From Merluccius polli (lineage: Eukaryota; Chordata; Actinopteri; Gadiformes; Merlucciidae): a DNA stretch of 64,000 nucleotides. Below, in pieces: positions 1 through 12,379 of the stretch. Made by a program: the position numbers and the translations under genes. Where the stretch lies: the NCBI GenBank assembly GCA_030340625.1, contig JAOPHQ010000919.1, positions 1 to 64,000 on the forward strand, read 5' to 3'. Every line of letters begins with the position of its first letter. Position 1 is the stretch's first letter. The notes beneath the pieces were generated by a model that worked only from the letters and a program-made list of their open reading frames with translations, ran no database searches and was not told the origin of the DNA.

Positions 1-1379
1 AAAAAAACCCGTTATTAACCGTTTTGGGGATTTCAGAATAACGTTTCTGTTCCGAACAGTTGAAGACCATTTGGTTTTCGTTTCCGTTTCCGTTCCTCGT
101 AAAATTCCTTCGTTTTCGGTTTTCGTTTTCGTTCCTTGAACCGTTCGGAGCCCTGCATAGGAGTGGACTGAAAGTGAGCTACGCTTGCACCCTCCTACTC
201 CTGCACCTATTCTGTTGTGATGGTGAAAAACACAGGGTTGGCAATGTTTAGCTTTAGCAGCGCATTACATTTTATTTACACACCTTGACAAGGCCGCCTA
301 GCAACAACACAGAGGGCAGGGAAGTCACGTAGGACCAGGACCGTATTTACACTCTCTCATCTTTCTCTCTGTAGATGGAGAGATACTGTGACTTGTTCTT
401 CAGTCCCAGGACTCTCGCAGTATACCTGGAATAGCCTACTAGAGGCTGTGGTAACATTAGCGTTATGTAGCATTATTCACTGTTTAGGTTTCCAGGCAAC
501 AGGCAAATGCAGTCAATAGCAAAGCAATAATACACATGATACACATTCCACTAACGTGATCATCATCATTAACAGGTATAGCTTCAAAACGTCAGCGTTG
601 CCATGGGGACAGATGGCTTGGGCCCTAGCAACAGGTGTGTGAGCAAGTTCTTTCTGATGATTCAGATGAAGATGAAGCTATCGTCTTAACATAATACAGA
701 TAGAAGATACACAGATAAAGGATAGCCATAAAGACATAATAAAATAATAAAATAAAACATGAGAGCAAACTGCTAGTATTAAACTGATATGTTATTATTG
801 GAGAAATTGATTGATATGTTTGGTGCTGTATGTGTCCGTCTGTTTTTCAATTGTTAAATTGTATTGATTGTTAATTTTGCTACTAAAATGCAAATTACTA
901 ATTGATTGTAAATTACATTTAATGCTGGGTGTATTTTTGACATTGTAGACACAATTGTAAAAAAAATGAATAAAAAATACTATTAAAATAGGCTACTAAA
1001 ACATAAATAAAAAGGATCTGTAGCTATTGACCTGTGTAGCTGATCTATTATTGACGAGTGACTTGCTACTCATTAGCAGTTTAATTATTAACAGCATCAC
1101 CAAGAAAGGGATTCTGGGATTAAAGATCACCTGTACGACGCATGGGCCGAGAGAGAAAGAGCGACAGCAAAGTCATTGATAGCATGTGTGAATGGCACAT
1201 TACAAACTAACCACATAAAAAAGGGGAGGATTATGCATATTGTACTGTATTATATTGTAAACATGCAACTACGCATTTACTTACACAGGGGGGTGTAAGT
1301 GTGTGTAAGTGCGTGTGTGTGTGGCTGTAATAATGTGAGTGTAATACCATGCCAGAGAAGTCATTAAAGAGATTGGGGG

Positions 1380-1388
1380 TGCACACGC

Positions 1389-1447
<59 letters not shown>
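1380..1447. repeat. (CA)n microsatellite
   Basis: An approximately 64-bp run of CA with two CG interruptions at its left end. It produces spurious open frames of alternating His/Thr or Cys/Val on the two strands. Confidence 0.95.
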
Positions 1448-1448
<1 letters not shown>

Positions 1449-2984
1449 CCATCCCTGGAACTTTATGCAGAGTCAACATCATGTCGCATAGTGCGTTGTG
1501 GTTAGCTAGGCGGTGTGTGTGTGTGGTCCACTATGAATCTGGGACAACCACTGCAGATGTGCTACCTCCCATGCTAATGCTAACACCATGCTAAAGCTGT
1601 ACCCCCACACAAGAGCGACAAAGAAAACCAACATGCTAGAGCTAGCACAATGATGGCACTAATATTGTGCTAGTGTTAATAGCGAGCTAGTGCTAATATC
1701 CTGCTAGTGCTAATATCCTGATAGTGCCACCATAGTGCCATCACATTACTAAATTCCCCAAGTTGGATGGATGAACTTACATCTTATCTTCAATAGGAAA
1801 TGAATGCAAGCAACCACATCATTCATCTAACGTGTGGCATGTTTGTTTTCAGAATTAACAGTTGAACGACTGAAAAAAACAGAAATCCCGGCACTGTAAA
1901 ATAAGAGAAGAAAAAAACTGCCTTTTCAATTTCCAGCTGAACTGCTAAGAGGGATATTTTCCTTTTTATGGCGGAGTCCCTAATTTTACAGTCCACAGAT
2001 TTCCACTACCGCCCCGCATCAGCAAAAGGGGCGGCTATTTATAGAATGACCTGTTGGGCCTGGAAGTACCCACTATGCCTGCACCGCGTCAAGATTAGGA
2101 TTCTGACTGCAGTATGTAAATGTAGGCTAGATGTGTGTGTCACATGTGTGGTGTGTGCGCGTGTGTGTCCTGAAGAATAGATGCTATTTAAAGGGACTCT
2201 AAAAAAAACCTTAATTAATGAGCTTGTGTGCTTGTTTTGTAAAGTAAAGCCTTTTCCCCGTCAATAGAAAGCAACGTAAGGCCAGTGTTCTTGGTGGGGC
2301 TTCGTGTAGAATGTGGACACACACAACAACACAGACACAAAGTGTTGTTGTTGTTGTGGTTACAGTTGTGATCATCAGCTCTCTAACCCTATGTTACCGT
2401 GGTGATTCTAAATGGGTGAATACACACAGGCGCCGTGCCTCGCACACACACACACGCACGCACACGCACGCACACCCACACAGACTCCATCAAAGAGTGA
2501 GTCTAACACTGTCTAAAACGGAGGAAACTTTAACAATGACAGCCTACAGTCTTCCAAAAACGATTCTTAGCCCACTAATTGGGTATACACAGTTCGTTAT
2601 TGCAAAAAAAAGATGACTTTTTAAAATTGAGAGAAAAAAAATATATTTTTAACTCCCCGCTGGAACGAAACACTATAAAATGTAGTCTGTTCCACTTTGT
2701 CGCTTGTATCTAGGTCAAACACCTTAACATTTAAATGACTTGACGAGGTTTACATCCAAACATCCTATCTCCTTCACTCTCCCCTCCTCTAAATAGTTTA
2801 GTTTCTGACTCCCAAGTACATTTCAAAAGTACATTAGCGGGGTTGCCCTCTCTTTGGGGTGGCTGAGAGAGAAAGAGGGAGAGAGAGGAGTTAGAGAGAG
2901 AGAAAGGGGGAGCGAGTGACATAGAGGAGGTCGAATAGAAAGAGCTAGATTGATAGAAAGAGGGATAACAGGAAAAGAGAAGGC

Positions 2985-3172
2985 GGGTGACGAGACATAA
3001 GAATGCCGAAAGGTTGTGGGTTCGAAACCCCACATGTCCAGTCTACCTGTAGGCCCCCCAGAACAAGATGCCCTAACCCCTACCTGCCTACCTTCCTGAA
3101 TGACATGCATCGGAATAACTGTATGAATGACCGTATAAACTTTGGATGCCTTGAATAAAAGCCTCTTCTAAA
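2985..3172 (+). mobile_element. tRNA-derived SINE
   Basis: The left part has a B-box-like GGTTCGAAACCCC after CCGAAAGGTTGTGG. The body has the ACAAGATGCCCTAACCCC motif, and the right end reads TGAATAAAAGCCTCTTCTAAATG. The same order of motifs recurs at 20736, 32945 (reverse), 38740 (reverse) and 63488, so it is one interspersed family. Head and tail are diverged; limits are approximate. Confidence 0.7.
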
Positions 3173-4817
3173 TGGACTATACATAGTATCTAGTAGCACA
3201 GAGCAGATAGAAGAGAGATATAGGGGAAACAACAGAGCCTAGTTTTCCCTCTCTAAAGCATCTCCGGCGCAGCTCGGCTACCACCGCTGCAATCGTAACT
3301 GACCCCGCACAGAGTCCAGATTGATGGCTACCGCTTATGGCTTCAGGCTCAGCGGCGCTCATATGCACAGAACCATCCAACCCCCCCCCCCCCCGAATAT
3401 TTCAACTTCCACCGTGACACGCCTCGGCCAAGGTGGGAAAGCATTGTTAGTGCTTGTTGCCAAGCAACCATTATGTTCGAGGAAGCCTGTCCTTGCACAG
3501 CCGGATATTTATAACGGCTGCAACTTTTCAAATAACTGCTTTGAAATTCTCTCTCTCTCCACTCTCCCCCCCCCTCTCTCCTTCTCTCCCCCCCTCCCCC
3601 TGAAACATTATGATTTGTATATTTTAAACCTGTTCTGGATACAATTGATCTATCTCATCATTAATAAATTATTGAAAATTGTAAAATGTTTATGGCTGAA
3701 TCCCCAATTGTGTATTTGTGATTTGGGAAATTGTAAAACCTTAGATTACTGCAAGTGTTATACAGGTGTTTTAAAAATGAAAATGTAAAAACTTGGAACA
3801 TAAAGGGCCGGGTCAAAACAAATGTGTACAGGGAACAAGGGTGGACATTTTGTTTACCCACAGATGATGTAGTTCACTCCAGTGTCTATTATCAAGTTAT
3901 ATGCAGGACGGATGGAAAGGCGTAGACCAGCCTGCTTAGACCCATTCAGGTCCCATTCAATCAATGTAAAGCAGCGTCTGGCAGCACAAACTGCTGCCTC
4001 TTGTTGTCGCTTTGTCCCAAAGAGTTATCGTTGATTCCAGGGGCGGCCATGTTTGTTTTGTTTTGAGTAATGTAAATGAATTGTTCTATAAGATGTTGCT
4101 GAGGGATGCAACGCCATTCAAATAATTTGGAACCGCTCTATAAACCCCTTGCTGCAACATCCCGTCGCCACTGGGGTGGTAAATAAATGTGTGGAGGGGA
4201 CGGGAATTGGCGAGGGACCTCACCACAACCAACTATTACAATGATTTTCTGTAAAACTTTCGATACAATATTTGCTTTTTTTTGTTTTGTGATTTTATCT
4301 TTTGTATGGCTTAACCTATGGGTTTAACATTGGGGTTCGGGTTCTAAACGTCAGTCGATGTCCAGCAGTTGACTTTTATAGAAATTGTGGCAGAACATAG
4401 TTCATGCAAATCAACTATATACACTATAGCGCCCTCCGTAGGACGGGTATCATTAAGTTTCCACTAAGATTACATTGATGATTCTGGCCTACATTTTTTC
4501 CCCCCCAAAAAACTTTTGAGTCCAACCCCTTGACGATACAAGTATTGTATCGACAGAATCGCTTATCCCCCCCCCACTTTTTTTTTGCAACTTTTTTTTG
4601 CATAATTGCAACCTTAAATAATAAATAACCCCGTCGAGGACTAGTCCTTCTGATAACGAAAATTTACTTATTTTTTTTACAAAAACAATATTTCAAATAT
4701 ATCTGTAATTTCACAGCCTTTTCTGTCATGATTATTTTAGACTGCATCCGTACCGACGATATATTTGTTTGGTATCAACATATGATATTAGTTCGGGTTA
4801 ATGTTGTAGCAGTGCTT

Positions 4818-5344
4818 TAGCCTGGCAAGCCAGGACCACATCAGAAAGATGTAAGGTCCTGGCTCAGCTCCATTGGCAGTCGTGGGCGGGATAAACGGTT
4901 GTCTTTCAAGTTCCCTCTGCACGCAATAGGATAGCGCTACAACCAATCAGAGCAACGAAGAAGGTGACGTAGTCAGAGCGACGGCTCTGACTACATAATT
5001 AATCAAAACTCCGAATACATATTTATTTTCGAGGAAAGACTTCAGTGCCGTTGTTTGTTCTTTTCTCAAATAAAATGTTAACTTCAAGTCTTGAAGAGTC
5101 GCGGCCAAAGCCGAGTGGAAAGACAACCGTTTCGCCAGCAGCAGCAGCCATTGTTTACCTAAACACGGGAACCGTCCGCAACTCTGTCGTCATGGTAGCC
5201 CGGCTTTCGACTCCGCCCCTCACGCTGTGATTGGTCAGACATACTTGGTGTTCCCAGCACCAAAAAGCCGACGGAGCCGTGCTAGACCTACCTAGCTGCC
5301 AAATAAATTTGCTGCCGCTAGGGGGTGTCTAGAGTTCTAGGCTA
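4818..5344. mobile_element. MITE with 9-bp target-site duplication
   Basis: A 527-bp element beginning TAGCCTGG and ending CTAGGCTA (imperfect terminal inverted repeats). It is bounded by an exact direct repeat GCAGTGCTT at 4809-4817 and 5345-5353. The 8-9 bp duplication suits a hAT-like or Mutator-like nonautonomous element. A 61-codon open frame inside it (5045-5230) resembles no transposase and is probably chance. Confidence 0.8.
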
Positions 5345-6680
5345 GCAGTGCTTAGCTTCGGTGCCAACAGGGTCACCCTACACCTGCACAACATTGTGAA
5401 TTAGCTGTTTGTTAGCTCAAAGTCAGCAAAGTGTGGCGCTGCCCTACAGAGAGGAGGTGACTTACAGCCCGTCACCACTCCACCTCTATTGGCTCTAATT
5501 TTGACATCCGTACGCGAAACACCCGGTCCTTGTCTGCTGTTGAACAACTGTTTTAATGCTTACAGCTCGCTACTTGCTAGGCTAGTCCATTAGACATCAC
5601 AGGTGACATTTATAATTCATTCAGCCGTCAGTTAACCTTCTGCTCAAGATGTGTGTCGTTTTCTCTGTCCTGGTGTGTGGGCTGGTTTATTCTTCTCTGA
5701 CTATGCTCGCTGTCCCAGTCTCCTCTCCTCTCTCTGACTAAACGGTCATAAATGACATGACACGACTTCTTTTTCGACACTTCTTGCACCTCCAAAATGT
5801 GACTTGTTGAAATCTCTGCAGATGACATGGCAATGCAAACACTGCCTGTCAGAAAAGGAAGGCAGGCGTGATTTAGTTTGATCTGATTTCCCTGTCTCCA
5901 CGGAGACCCCACTGATCTTAACTAATGGGACATTCAGTGACCAAACCGAAACCGCATTGAGTGAAAAACAAGTTTGTCTGCAAAGGACTTCTTCGGTCTC
6001 GGCCAGCCGAAATAAAATCTGACTTCTTTTGAAGTATGCTGACCGCTTACTCCTCTCTGCTACCCGCTGCTTTGCCTCCCTCTCCTCCTTTCAAATTTCC
6101 ATGACGCGATTATTTCATTTTATTCCACCATCCTACTAACTCATTTCTATTCTACTGACTCCTCTCTCCTTCCTATTCCTCTCACCCTCTCTACTCCTGT
6201 CAAATTCCCTGAAAATCTTTTATTCATTCAATTTCTCTAACTGATAAAAAAACATAGGATAGGTGCCTCTTGGCCCTCTTGTTGCATTTGCCTTTCCTAA
6301 ACACCCCTTGCCCTCGCTCTCCTCTCTCATCCCTTCTCTCTCCTCACCCTCTCCGTTCTCCCTCACCCACTCCCTCTCTGTTCCACTGTCTCTTCCCCTC
6401 TCCCTTGTCGTCATAGATACCAGGCAGTGGTTTTCGCCAGTGTAAGCCAATGGCAGGCCCCGGCTGAAGTTAACAGTTATCTAGGTCAGACCGACAAGCA
6501 ACAAGCTGCCGTTAGCCACTCTGCTACATAGCCGTAGCGGGGCTAGCATCAGGTGACGTTAGGACAGTTCACTTCCTGTAGCAGCTAGCAGCAAAACACA
6601 GCAGGATATGTAAGCTAACCCTGCCCTGTGCTGTTTGGGTAAATATGGATATAAGAGAAGTGATGGGACTCAGTTCAGTT

Positions 6681-6704
6681 ATCAATCAATCAATCAATCA
6701 ATCC
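6681..6704. repeat. (ATCA)n microsatellite
   Basis: Six tandem ATCA units in abca2 intron 1. Confidence 0.85.
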
Positions 6705-7559
6705 AATGTTATTCATGCTGCACGTTTCGTGCAAAACAGCAGCACAAAGTGGGAAACAACACAACAATAAATTAGTTCAAAATAACAGTTAAAAACAAAA
6801 ACATGATGATCAATCGCATTGACCATTTGAGAGAGCATATGGAGTCACTTATAACAGCCAACAGATGCCCTGCTGTGTATGACCTGCTTCACGTTAGGCT
6901 GGCGGTTAGCATACGTAGGGACGCGTTAGCCTGGGGGTACAACCAACTGTTACAACACAGATATAGAGATAAAGAGCATATAGAGAAAATGCATATTGCG
7001 TTTAAGATTTTCGCAACAGATCAGGGCCTCTACAACTCGACAAAAAAAGTATTGTATTATATTTTGTACATTTTAATTCTGTATCGTTTAGGCCTACCTC
7101 ATTATTCTACAGGTTGAAGTGCGTTATTTTATTCTGTGTTACTTGTTTGCAATATTGACTCAATGGCTGCTCGTTCTATTCTATGTGAAGGACCTCCTGA
7201 ACCTCCATTCCTTTTACTGGCCAAATTTGTTTGTTAAAATAGTGCAGGCATCAGGAGAGCCAGGGGATGTGAGGGGGGAGTGGACAGAGGAGTACTGCTT
7301 GACATCATTACATCATGTTGATGACATAATCTTCAACATGAATGTAACAGTTGACTTGGTATGCAAAAATCAGTGTCTGAGTTTAACCACACATGCAAAA
7401 CAATTATTTCTTCTTATCTCTCTCCTCCTTCTGTAAGTGTGAAACAAAGGCATACCTTCCATTCAAAGGCGTATGATTCATTATCATCCCACAGAGATTC
7501 AAATGTCTCTGACTAAACAACAAGCCTGCGTAGAGAGCCATAAAACCAAATAAAATGTT

Positions 7560-7675
7560 GTGAATATTGTATTGACTATGTTGGCATTTAATTTACTGCT
7601 TTTATCCAATGCGACTTACTGTGAATTCAGAAACAAGTAAGGCGCCAACATCTTGCTCAAGAATGTCTACAGGTC

Positions 7676-7712
<37 letters not shown>
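7560..7712 (-). repeat. SINE tail fragment and (TAA)n array
   Basis: 7575-7670 reads in reverse like the 3' half of the local SINE family (TTATCCAATGCGACTTAC, then the CATCTTGCTCAAG motif). 7675-7712 is a (TAA)n run adjoining it. The SINE head is missing. Confidence 0.55.
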
Positions 7713-7713
<1 letters not shown>

Positions 7714-7880
7714 TACCAAATATAATAATAATACAATAATAATATAAAAAATATAATCTTAAATAATAAGATTACTACGATCTGATTATCACTCTAACAT
7801 CTCCATCTGATCATCTACATCCGAGGTGGGGGCTGATTGGTCCTGATGCTGGCACCGACCCAAGACTGACTCAGCAGTTA

Positions 7881-7895
7881 ACCCCCCCCCCCCCC

Positions 7896-7922
<27 letters not shown>
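7881..7922. repeat. poly-C tract followed by (CA)n
   Basis: A run of about 15 cytosines flows directly into thirteen CA units. Four other loci in the window have the same C-run plus CA structure or its complement. Confidence 0.9.
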
Positions 7923-7927
<5 letters not shown>

Positions 7928-8043
7928 CAGGCAGCAGGTTTGAGGTGAGCCAAGGCCCAGCAGAGATGGACTTGAATACAGACTGTTGCTATTAATACCA
8001 GCCACCCTAGCACTTATACTGGACCTTATAGAAAAAAGGTACA

Positions 8044-8079
8044 CAGGCGTATTTTAAGGTATACCTTAAAATACGCCTG
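8044..8079. repeat. Perfect 36-bp palindrome
   Basis: The 18-base arm CAGGCGTATTTTAAGGTA is followed with no spacer by its exact reverse complement. Flanking bases do not pair (A at 8043, G at 8080), so the symmetry is exactly 36 bp. A CA array begins 10 bp to the right. Confidence 0.95.
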
Positions 8080-8086
8080 GAAGGCA

Positions 8087-8088
<2 letters not shown>

Positions 8089-8134
<46 letters not shown>
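8089..8134. repeat. (CA)n microsatellite
   Basis: About 23 CA units next to the palindrome. Confidence 0.95.
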
Positions 8135-8138
<4 letters not shown>

Positions 8139-8526
8139 CAAATCACACACAATCACTTGACTGTATCTTCAAAAACAGAAAACAGTTGGTCAGTGATGGT
8201 CATTTTAAAGCTAGCTTTTTACTAGATGGGCTAACACTTGATGCACACGAGCTAAGAGCTAAGAAACATCAAAAGCTAAGCTAACCAACTCATACTCGGC
8301 TAGCCCCTTCTGCGATTAGACAATAAAACATGGTTTATTTGTTTTCAAAGAAGAATGTAAACGGTCAAAGTTTGTCAAAGCATAAAGTGACATTCAAGTT
8401 CAAGATACTCATGCAGATACAGCAGCTCTAAGAGAGCCGACATCCCAAAACATCTGGTAAGACATTGTTTCAGTTCCAAGCTCCTCGAAAACACACAGAC
8501 CATTTGTTCTTAAGATTATGATTAAT

Positions 8527-8630
<104 letters not shown>

Positions 8631-8705
8631 AATGGTGTTAGTTGGATTGTACCATCTGGAAGATTCATATTTAACTGGTTTGTTTAGAAATGTACACACT
8701 CTATA

Positions 8706-8794
8706 TTGGGACTCTACGTCGTTGGGACTCTACGTCGTTGGGACTCTGTCATTGGGACTCTGTCATTGGGACTCTATATATACGTTGTTGGGAC
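8706..8794. repeat. Short degenerate tandem repeat
   Basis: Five copies of a 15-20 bp unit built on TTGGGACTCTACGTCG / TTGGGACTCTGTCA. Another related copy lies just right of the adjacent MITE (9127-9150), so the MITE appears to have landed inside this array. Confidence 0.7.
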
Positions 8795-9124
8795 TAGGGC
8801 TGCAACTAACGTTTATTTTCATAGTCAATTAATCCAATGATAATATTCTCTTTTAATTATTTAGTCGAGAAAATGTCATTAATAATAGCAAATGCCATCA
8901 CAAGATTCCAAGAGTCCAAAGTGATGTCTTGTTTGGAAAAACTAAAGTATTCATTTTATTATGATCCATGAATCGAACATTTGAATTTCTGAAGCATCAG
9001 GAAACAAATGTTCGTTATTGGTTATTGATAAATGACCTAAACGATAAATCAATTATACAAATTTGATTTGATTAATTTTCTGTCAATCGACTAATCGATT
9101 AATCGACTAATCGCTGCAGCCCTA
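8795..9124 (+). mobile_element. hAT-like MITE, TAATCG family, copy 1
   Basis: 330 bp starting TAGGGCTGCAACTAACG and ending ATCGCTGCAGCCCTA. The termini are inverted repeats of about 12 bp. The interior is AT-rich with TTAATCGACTAATCG motifs and a CCATGAATCGAACATTTGAA core. Copy 2 at 33036-33336 carries the same interior in reverse orientation. I see no transposase and no clear target-site duplication. Confidence 0.75.
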
Positions 9125-10139
9125 TTTGAGACTCTATGTCGTTCGGACTCTCCTTCCAGATGCTAATAGACAAAGCAGCTGCACTACTGCTGAGGAGAGG
9201 GCTCAGATTCATATCCCTGTTCATTTAGCTGGTATTGTACCATCAACTACCTGCTGGAAAGTACATCAGAACTCCTTTTACTTGAGCACTGTACGCCTCA
9301 ACAGCCTAGGTATAATGTGGAGATACTTATACTTTACTTACAAGTAGCTCACTTTACTTTTTAACTTCTCATACCACTGAAAGTACATCCTTAATAGTGT
9401 TGAGTAGAATATGTCAGGAATGTACTTTTACTAAAGTACCGTTTTCTCTGTTTCACTTTGAGAGTGGTAAATGAAGGACTTCTCCCACCACTGCCCATAT
9501 ATCCCATATCATGGTCAGAATATCCCAAGTAAATCAGAAATACTTGGCAGTAATGAGCATGGATAATGTGGCGTTGAAGCTGGGCTGTGATGTATTGACC
9601 GCAGGGTTGGGACGTTGTGGAAGTGGATAAATTATGACATTCACACATTTTATGGTAAACTAAAATAAGTCTGGTTCTGGCTTCTCTCCATCGGGGATCA
9701 GGCATAAAACTCGCACGATCCTTGGTGTCAAGGAAGGTAAGACGGCAAGAAAATGAATGAATCCTACATCTGTCGGTTTCCTTTGTCACTGGTGCGCCTT
9801 GTGGTTGGTCTCGTAATTGGGCTTGGTGTCGTAATGATGAAGACATCATCAGCGATAAGTCACTCAGATCTCCGTTTACCACCGCTGCCCACGGACCGAG
9901 GTGGTCTACATCTCATGGACTTCCCACGAATCCCCTCAAGTCGTCCGTGTTCCCTGTGTTAAGCAGCCCATCATCCCCCACAATGCAATATTGATATCAC
10001 AATGAATCCGCTCTGAGACACTTGTGGGCGCAGCACACACAACGGATCTGCCCAGCTTGCCAATTGATGAGCTCATCTTCATCCAAGATAGATGAAGACG
10101 ACCTCAACATGGGGGGGGGTGCTTGCTTGGTCTGCAGAA

Positions 10140-10423
10140 GTTGCTGATCACACACACACACACACACCAACAACAACCTGTTTGACGTGGTGTGCACACA
10201 AAGCCTCCATCACGTCTTACATCACAGTGAAGCAGCAGCACAGCAGGTGGTATTTTAAGGTTTATTAAGACGGGCAACCGGTGAAATAACGCACTTCGAC
10301 CTGTAGGCAATGCAGCATCCGAGATGTTGGGGATGAAGGGACATTTAAAAAAAACGCCCGTCCGCCAGCTGGTGTGCTGTCATTCACGCGCACACACACA
10401 CACACGCACACGCACACGCGCGT

Positions 10424-10454
<31 letters not shown>
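10140..10454. repeat. CA-rich low-complexity segments
   Basis: CA runs at about 10148-10168 and 10388-10454, the latter mixed with CG steps, end just inside abca2 intron 1, about 65 bp from the exon 1 donor. Confidence 0.85.
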
Positions 10455-10518
10455 GTCCCCCCCCCTTCAATTTCCACGGGACATGTAGGCTAACAATTCA
10501 AACGGCGTCTCCACTTAC

Positions 10519-10584
10519 CGGACCTCTCCGCTTCAAGGAGATGTTCTTCCAGAGGAGAAGGTGCAGCTGGTGGAGGAACCCCAT
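10519..10584 (-). CDS. abca2: ABCA2 lipid transporter, coding exon 1 (partial gene)
   Basis: Read on the minus strand, an ATG at 10584-10582 opens 22 codons starting MGFLHQLHLLLWKN and ending RRGP. The exon then meets a GTAAGTGG donor at 10518, in phase 0. This N-terminus is the signature start of ABCA2, whose human form begins almost identically (family knowledge). ABCA2 is a large two-half ABC transporter of late endosomes and lysosomes handling sterol and sphingolipid traffic, abundant in oligodendrocytes. Only the cytosolic lead-in before the first membrane helix is coded here; all nucleotide-binding domains lie outside the window. The start context GCCATGG is strong (G at -3 and +4), and the leader is GC-rich. 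The neighbours fut7 and npdc1 support the assignment, being ABCA2 neighbours in human 9q34.3. The only alternative is a close ABCA paralogue. Confidence 0.85.
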
Positions 10585-11100
10585 GGCGGTGTCGGCGCCT
10601 GCTCGGCGGCGGCTCGGCGGCGGCGTCCTTATGTAGTTATATGGATGCGACGCCGACGGCCTGCGCCTGAGTTGAAATCAAACTAGAAATGTTGGTCCCG
10701 GTCCCGGTCTCCCGGTCCCCCCCACCACCACCACCCACCGGCGGCATCCCGTCACGCCGGCGATGAAACCCGCAGCCCACGCCCACCGGTCGGGGTCGTC
10801 CGTCTCGCGGGGGGGCTGTGAGGGTTGTGGTTGTTTGAGTCGGGATGACGAGTGTTTTTTTTTTAGCCGCGACCGACTCGCGGTAGCGTCGCCGCCGGTT
10901 TCAATGCCAAGCCCTGCGTGTTGTGTGTGTGTGTGTGTGTGTGCTCTGTCATCCCCAGAACCGCGAGCCGTTTTAGGTCCACGCAGGCACGCGCGGGAGC
11001 AGCGGAGCCCACGGCGGCGGCGCGTGGGGGAGAATGTCAAGCGGCGGGCGGGAAGTGGGGGCGGAGACCCCGCTGTTCACGTGCGTGTCTGTTAAAGCGC
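10585..11100 (-). promoter_or_regulatory. abca2: GC-rich promoter/CpG island of abca2
   Basis: The 500 bp upstream of the abca2 start are much richer in G+C and CpG than the surroundings (CCGCCGCCGAG repeats, GCGGCGGCGCG near 11010). GC content drops sharply at about 11100. This is the expected look of a vertebrate CpG-island promoter. No TATA box is evident. A short (TG)n run at 10922-10942 interrupts it. It is about 2.9 kb from the divergent fut7 start, so shared regulation is possible but not shown. Confidence 0.65.
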
Positions 11101-11758
11101 AGTAACAGTGTTGTTGAGGCTCTCGCCTCAATAGGCTATCCAAAAATGCATTTATTTATTTATTTATTTTAATTTTAAGAAAACCTATGAATGTATCACG
11201 GATATTTTTTGCCTATGTCTGTATGGATGTGTTATATTTTGTGTTAATAATTGATGACATTTTCTTTTATCGTGGGGAGGTGACTAACTAAATAGGATAG
11301 ATACAAAAATGACACAATTGACCTGAATAATTATATAATAATAGTAATAATAATAATAATAATAATAATTGTAATAATAATAATATAAAATACAATAATG
11401 TAGCCTATTTTACACGCCGCAGTCCTTCATAGGCATACGACAACCTACGATCTACAACGGCCAACTTCTTTTAAAGCCAATGAACTCAATAACCCTCATA
11501 TTCATAAATGAACTGCATAAACACGCGCAATATAAAGTAGAGCAAGGTATTGCTGCCACCTATCGGTATACTGTTCTGCCTGCTGAAGTTAGGATGGTAA
11601 CATTTATGTAAAAACAACCATCTGTATGGAGGGGAAATATGTTTCCATCATTGTTGTTAGTAATATATTAAGTATATATAAGTATTATTATCATTATTAT
11701 TATTCAGAATAACAACGTTAAATGTTCAATGAAAAAAATAAATAAATACAATGATAGG

Positions 11759-11896
11759 CCTATGCTATAGTTATATTATACTATAGTATAATTATATATT
11801 ATATATTATATTATATAGGCCTATTATTATAATATTATATATTATTATATTATATATTATATATTATACTATAGTATAATATAACTATAGCATAGG
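11759..11896. repeat. AT-rich inverted repeat, 32-bp perfect arms
   Basis: Arm 1 (11759-11790, starting CCTATGCTATAGTTATATTA) is the exact reverse complement of arm 2 (11865-11896). The 74-nt spacer is itself almost entirely A/T with many small palindromes. This could extrude as a cruciform, or be the relic of a short inverted-repeat transposon. Confidence 0.9.
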
Positions 11897-12297
11897 ATAT
11901 AGCATATATATTATATATTATATATATTATTATATATATTACATAGCATATATATTATAATATACTATACTATACTATTATTTCAGCATCAACATTATGA
12001 TATAATGAATAACTTGCAAAAAGTTTCTGTTTTTCTAAAAAATAAAAAAAAAGAAGAAGAAAATTGCTGTTTTTTAATAAAAACATTGCATTCTTCAAAA
12101 CCTCCAGAAGTCAATCAAACTTGAAGTGTGCCTCGGCAAATCAAGAAAAAGAGAAGAGATTTACAGCAAACCGTTAATGTGTGTGGTTGAATTTAGTAGG
12201 CATCACTTGGGCAGGGCTGGGCTTAGGCAGGGCTTCCTCTGCCATCGAAAACAGGAAGGAAGGCCAGCTTGTGGTTTCAAAAAGTGTTAAAAATGCT

Positions 12298-12301
<4 letters not shown>

Positions 12302-12375
<74 letters not shown>
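12302..12375. repeat. (GA)n microsatellite
   Basis: About 37 GA units; polypurine on the plus strand and able to form triplex DNA. Confidence 0.97.

Positions 12376-12379
<4 letters not shown>

Noticed and set aside
9391..9882. 163-codon minus-strand frame as abca2 exon 2
   Set aside because: Does not encode the expected hydrophobic helix and has no acceptor in phase; the right part of the frame is repeat-like.
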